Source: Methanobacteriota archaeon (GTDB lineage: Archaea > Thermoplasmatota > Thermoplasmata > RBG-16-68-12). Taken from it: a stretch of 13,165 nucleotides of DNA. Under the pieces are notes generated by a model. It had not been told where the DNA came from. It saw nothing but the letters and a program-made list of their open reading frames with translations, and did no database searches. Shown piece after piece: positions 12,048 to 13,165 of the stretch. Position 1 is the first letter of the stretch, and the number at the start of each line of letters is the position of its first letter. The translations under genes were made by a program, and so were the position numbers. Location of the stretch: assembly GCA_005878415.1 (NCBI GenBank), contig VBMM01000049.1, positions 1 through 13,165 on the forward strand, given 5' to 3'.

Positions 12048-13165
12048 GTCGCGGACCATGAACTCCTCGACGTGCGACTTCGCCTTCGCCCGCGCGGCGT
12101 GGTGCGCCTTCAGCCACGGACGGACGAGCTTCTCCCACAGCTCCGCCTTGCAGTCCCCGCAGAGGCGCTCGCCACTCCTGCACGTCCGCTCGACCTCTGC
12201 GAGCTGCTTGTCATCGGGCTCGAAGATGTAGTTGTATTGCGCGAAAATAGAGCAGGGCTCCGGATTCGCGCCCAGGCGCCGTTGTTCCTCCACAGTCGCC
12301 CGACCTCCTGTGAAGGCATTCATGATCTTCTTCTTCGCCTGCGCCTCGGTATCCGTCGTGAAGAGGCTCGATTCGGGAATCGAGGCGGACATCTTGCCGC
12401 CCGGCCCAAGGAGGCTTTGTAGCAGCTTGTTGTGAATGAGCGCTGGCTTCGGGTACCCGAGCTTCGGCGCGACGTCCCGCGCGATCCGGAAGTGCGGATC
12501 CTGGTCAATGCCGCACGGGATGAGAACGGGGACCGGCTCTCCCTTCTCGATCGTCGGGAGGAACGCCGGGGCCGCCTGGATGCTCGTGTAGAAGATCTCC
12601 CCAATGTTGTTGGAGTTCTCGAACCCGAAGACCGCCTGGGTGGTCGAGTATGTGATGCGCTTCGCGACCTCGACCGCGATCGGGTACAGGTGTCGGATGT
12701 ACTCCGTGTCGAGGAAGATCCGCGTGAGCTTCGGATCGAAGCCCATCGCGATGATGTCGAGGATGTTGTCGTACCCGACTTTCGTCGCATCTTCGAGTTT
12801 GTCGAAGTCCTTGAAGAGGAACTTCTCATCGTCCGTGATTTGGAAATACATGGTCGCGCGGAACTTCTCCTGAAGCCACTTCGCGAAGAACCACGGGAGC
12901 ATGTGCCCGATGTGGATCCCGCTGGACGGACCGCGGCCCGTGTACAAGGCGAAGCGATTGCCCTTCTTGTACTCGTCGAGGACCCAGTTCATGTCCCGGT
13001 GGCTGTAGAACACGCCCCGGCGGAGCATCGGATGGAGTTCGCCGGCGATCTTCCGAATCCGTTCGAGTAGATCCGGCGTCATCCGCTCCGTGCCGAACTG
13101 GGTGACGAGCCGATCGTAGTCGACGGAACCCTTCACTTCCCAAGGCGTGACCACGAAGTCCTCGG
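12045..13165 (-). CDS. trpS: Tryptophanyl-tRNA synthetase, archaeal type (5' end outside window)
   Basis: This class I synthetase activates Trp and charges tRNA-Trp in the cytosol. About 373 residues are visible. The HIGH-type signature is SSGIHIGHM, the KMSKS loop is GGKMSAS, and the Trp pocket region includes PCGIDQDPHFRIARD. These and the C-terminal CRSGERLCGDCK segment match archaeal and eukaryotic TrpRS rather than bacterial ones. A GTG at 13152-13154 could serve as start, but the frame stays open to the window edge and reads EDFVVTPWEV, which matches the usual N-terminus of archaeal homologues. The true start therefore almost certainly lies a few codons beyond base 13165. No missing motif or frame disruption was seen. 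The gene is convergent with the ATPase operon and functionally unrelated to it. Confidence 0.96.
   Translation of the reverse strand, partial: EDFVVTPWEVKGSVDYDRLVTQFGTERMTPDLLERIRKIAGELHPMLRRGVFYSHRDMNWVLDEYKKGNRFALYTGRGPSSGIHIGHMLPWFFAKWLQEKFRATMYFQITDDEKFLFKDFDKLEDATKVGYDNILDIIAMGFDPKLTRIFLDTEYIRHLYPIAVEVAKRITYSTTQAVFGFENSNNIGEIFYTSIQAAPAFLPTIEKGEPVPVLIPCGIDQDPHFRIARDVAPKLGYPKPALIHNKLLQSLLGPGGKMSASIPESSLFTTDTEAQAKKKIMNAFTGGRATVEEQRRLGANPEPCSIFAQYNYIFEPDDKQLAEVERTCRSGERLCGDCKAELWEKLVRPWLKAHHAARAKAKSHVEEFMVRD

Noticed and set aside
1..13165. tRNA or rRNA genes, CRISPR arrays, insertion sequences
   Set aside because: No repeat-spacer pattern, transposase, terminal inverted repeats or cloverleaf-like segments were seen; the noncoding space is too small to hold most of these.

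Overview
The window looks archaeal, most likely an uncultivated, GC-rich member of the Thermoplasmatota or a nearby euryarchaeal lineage. The flanking tRNA synthetases (PheS and TrpS) are of archaeal/eukaryotic type. The main cluster is preceded by a TATA box, the TPR gene has a TATA-like box at a distance that suits a near-leaderless transcript, and the cluster encodes KaiC/RAD55-type ATPases, roadblock proteins and a DUF835-like domain. The lineage is inferred from protein flavour only; there is no rRNA gene to confirm it.

Layout. Positions 1-509 (+) hold the tail of an unrecognised protein and a 51-residue zinc-knuckle protein. Positions 514-2521 (-) hold a small TPR protein and pheS. The pheS frame is intact but lacks about 30 residues, including the class II motif 2 segment ending in the RNE signature. 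Positions 2522-2708 are a divergent intergenic region with a 16-bp perfect palindrome, a strong TATA box and a Shine-Dalgarno site. Positions 2709-12044 (+) are one tight run of eleven genes with gaps of 0-14 bases or short overlaps. Position 12045 to the right edge (-) is trpS, whose stop codon abuts the stop of the last operon gene.

The eleven-gene operon is the point of interest. In order it encodes: (1) a KaiC/RAD55-like protein with damaged Walker motifs; (2) a KaiC-like domain without a P-loop, fused to an MglA/CvnD-like small GTPase; (3, 4) two tandem roadblock/LC7 proteins; (5) a small Cys-containing protein that resembles the V4R/Bet3 fold; (6) a KaiC-like ATPase; (7) a zinc ribbon-TPR-KaiC fusion; (8) a KaiC-like ATPase; (9) a two-helix membrane protein with an ASCH (PUA-like) domain; (10) a seven-helix membrane protein with a DUF835-like cytosolic domain; (11) a KaiC-like ATPase. 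The four ATPases with a recognisable P-loop all carry the same atypical Walker A, GxxGTMK[ST], with Met where the last Gly normally sits.

Inferred working model: the 7TM and ASCH proteins are the membrane sensor or anchor. The GTPase and roadblock proteins form a switch comparable to MglA/MglB or to the actinobacterial conservons. The KaiC-like proteins form homo- or hetero-oligomeric ATPase rings that read or relay the switch. The two degenerate KaiC-like domains would be structural or regulatory partners. No part of this model can be tested from sequence alone.
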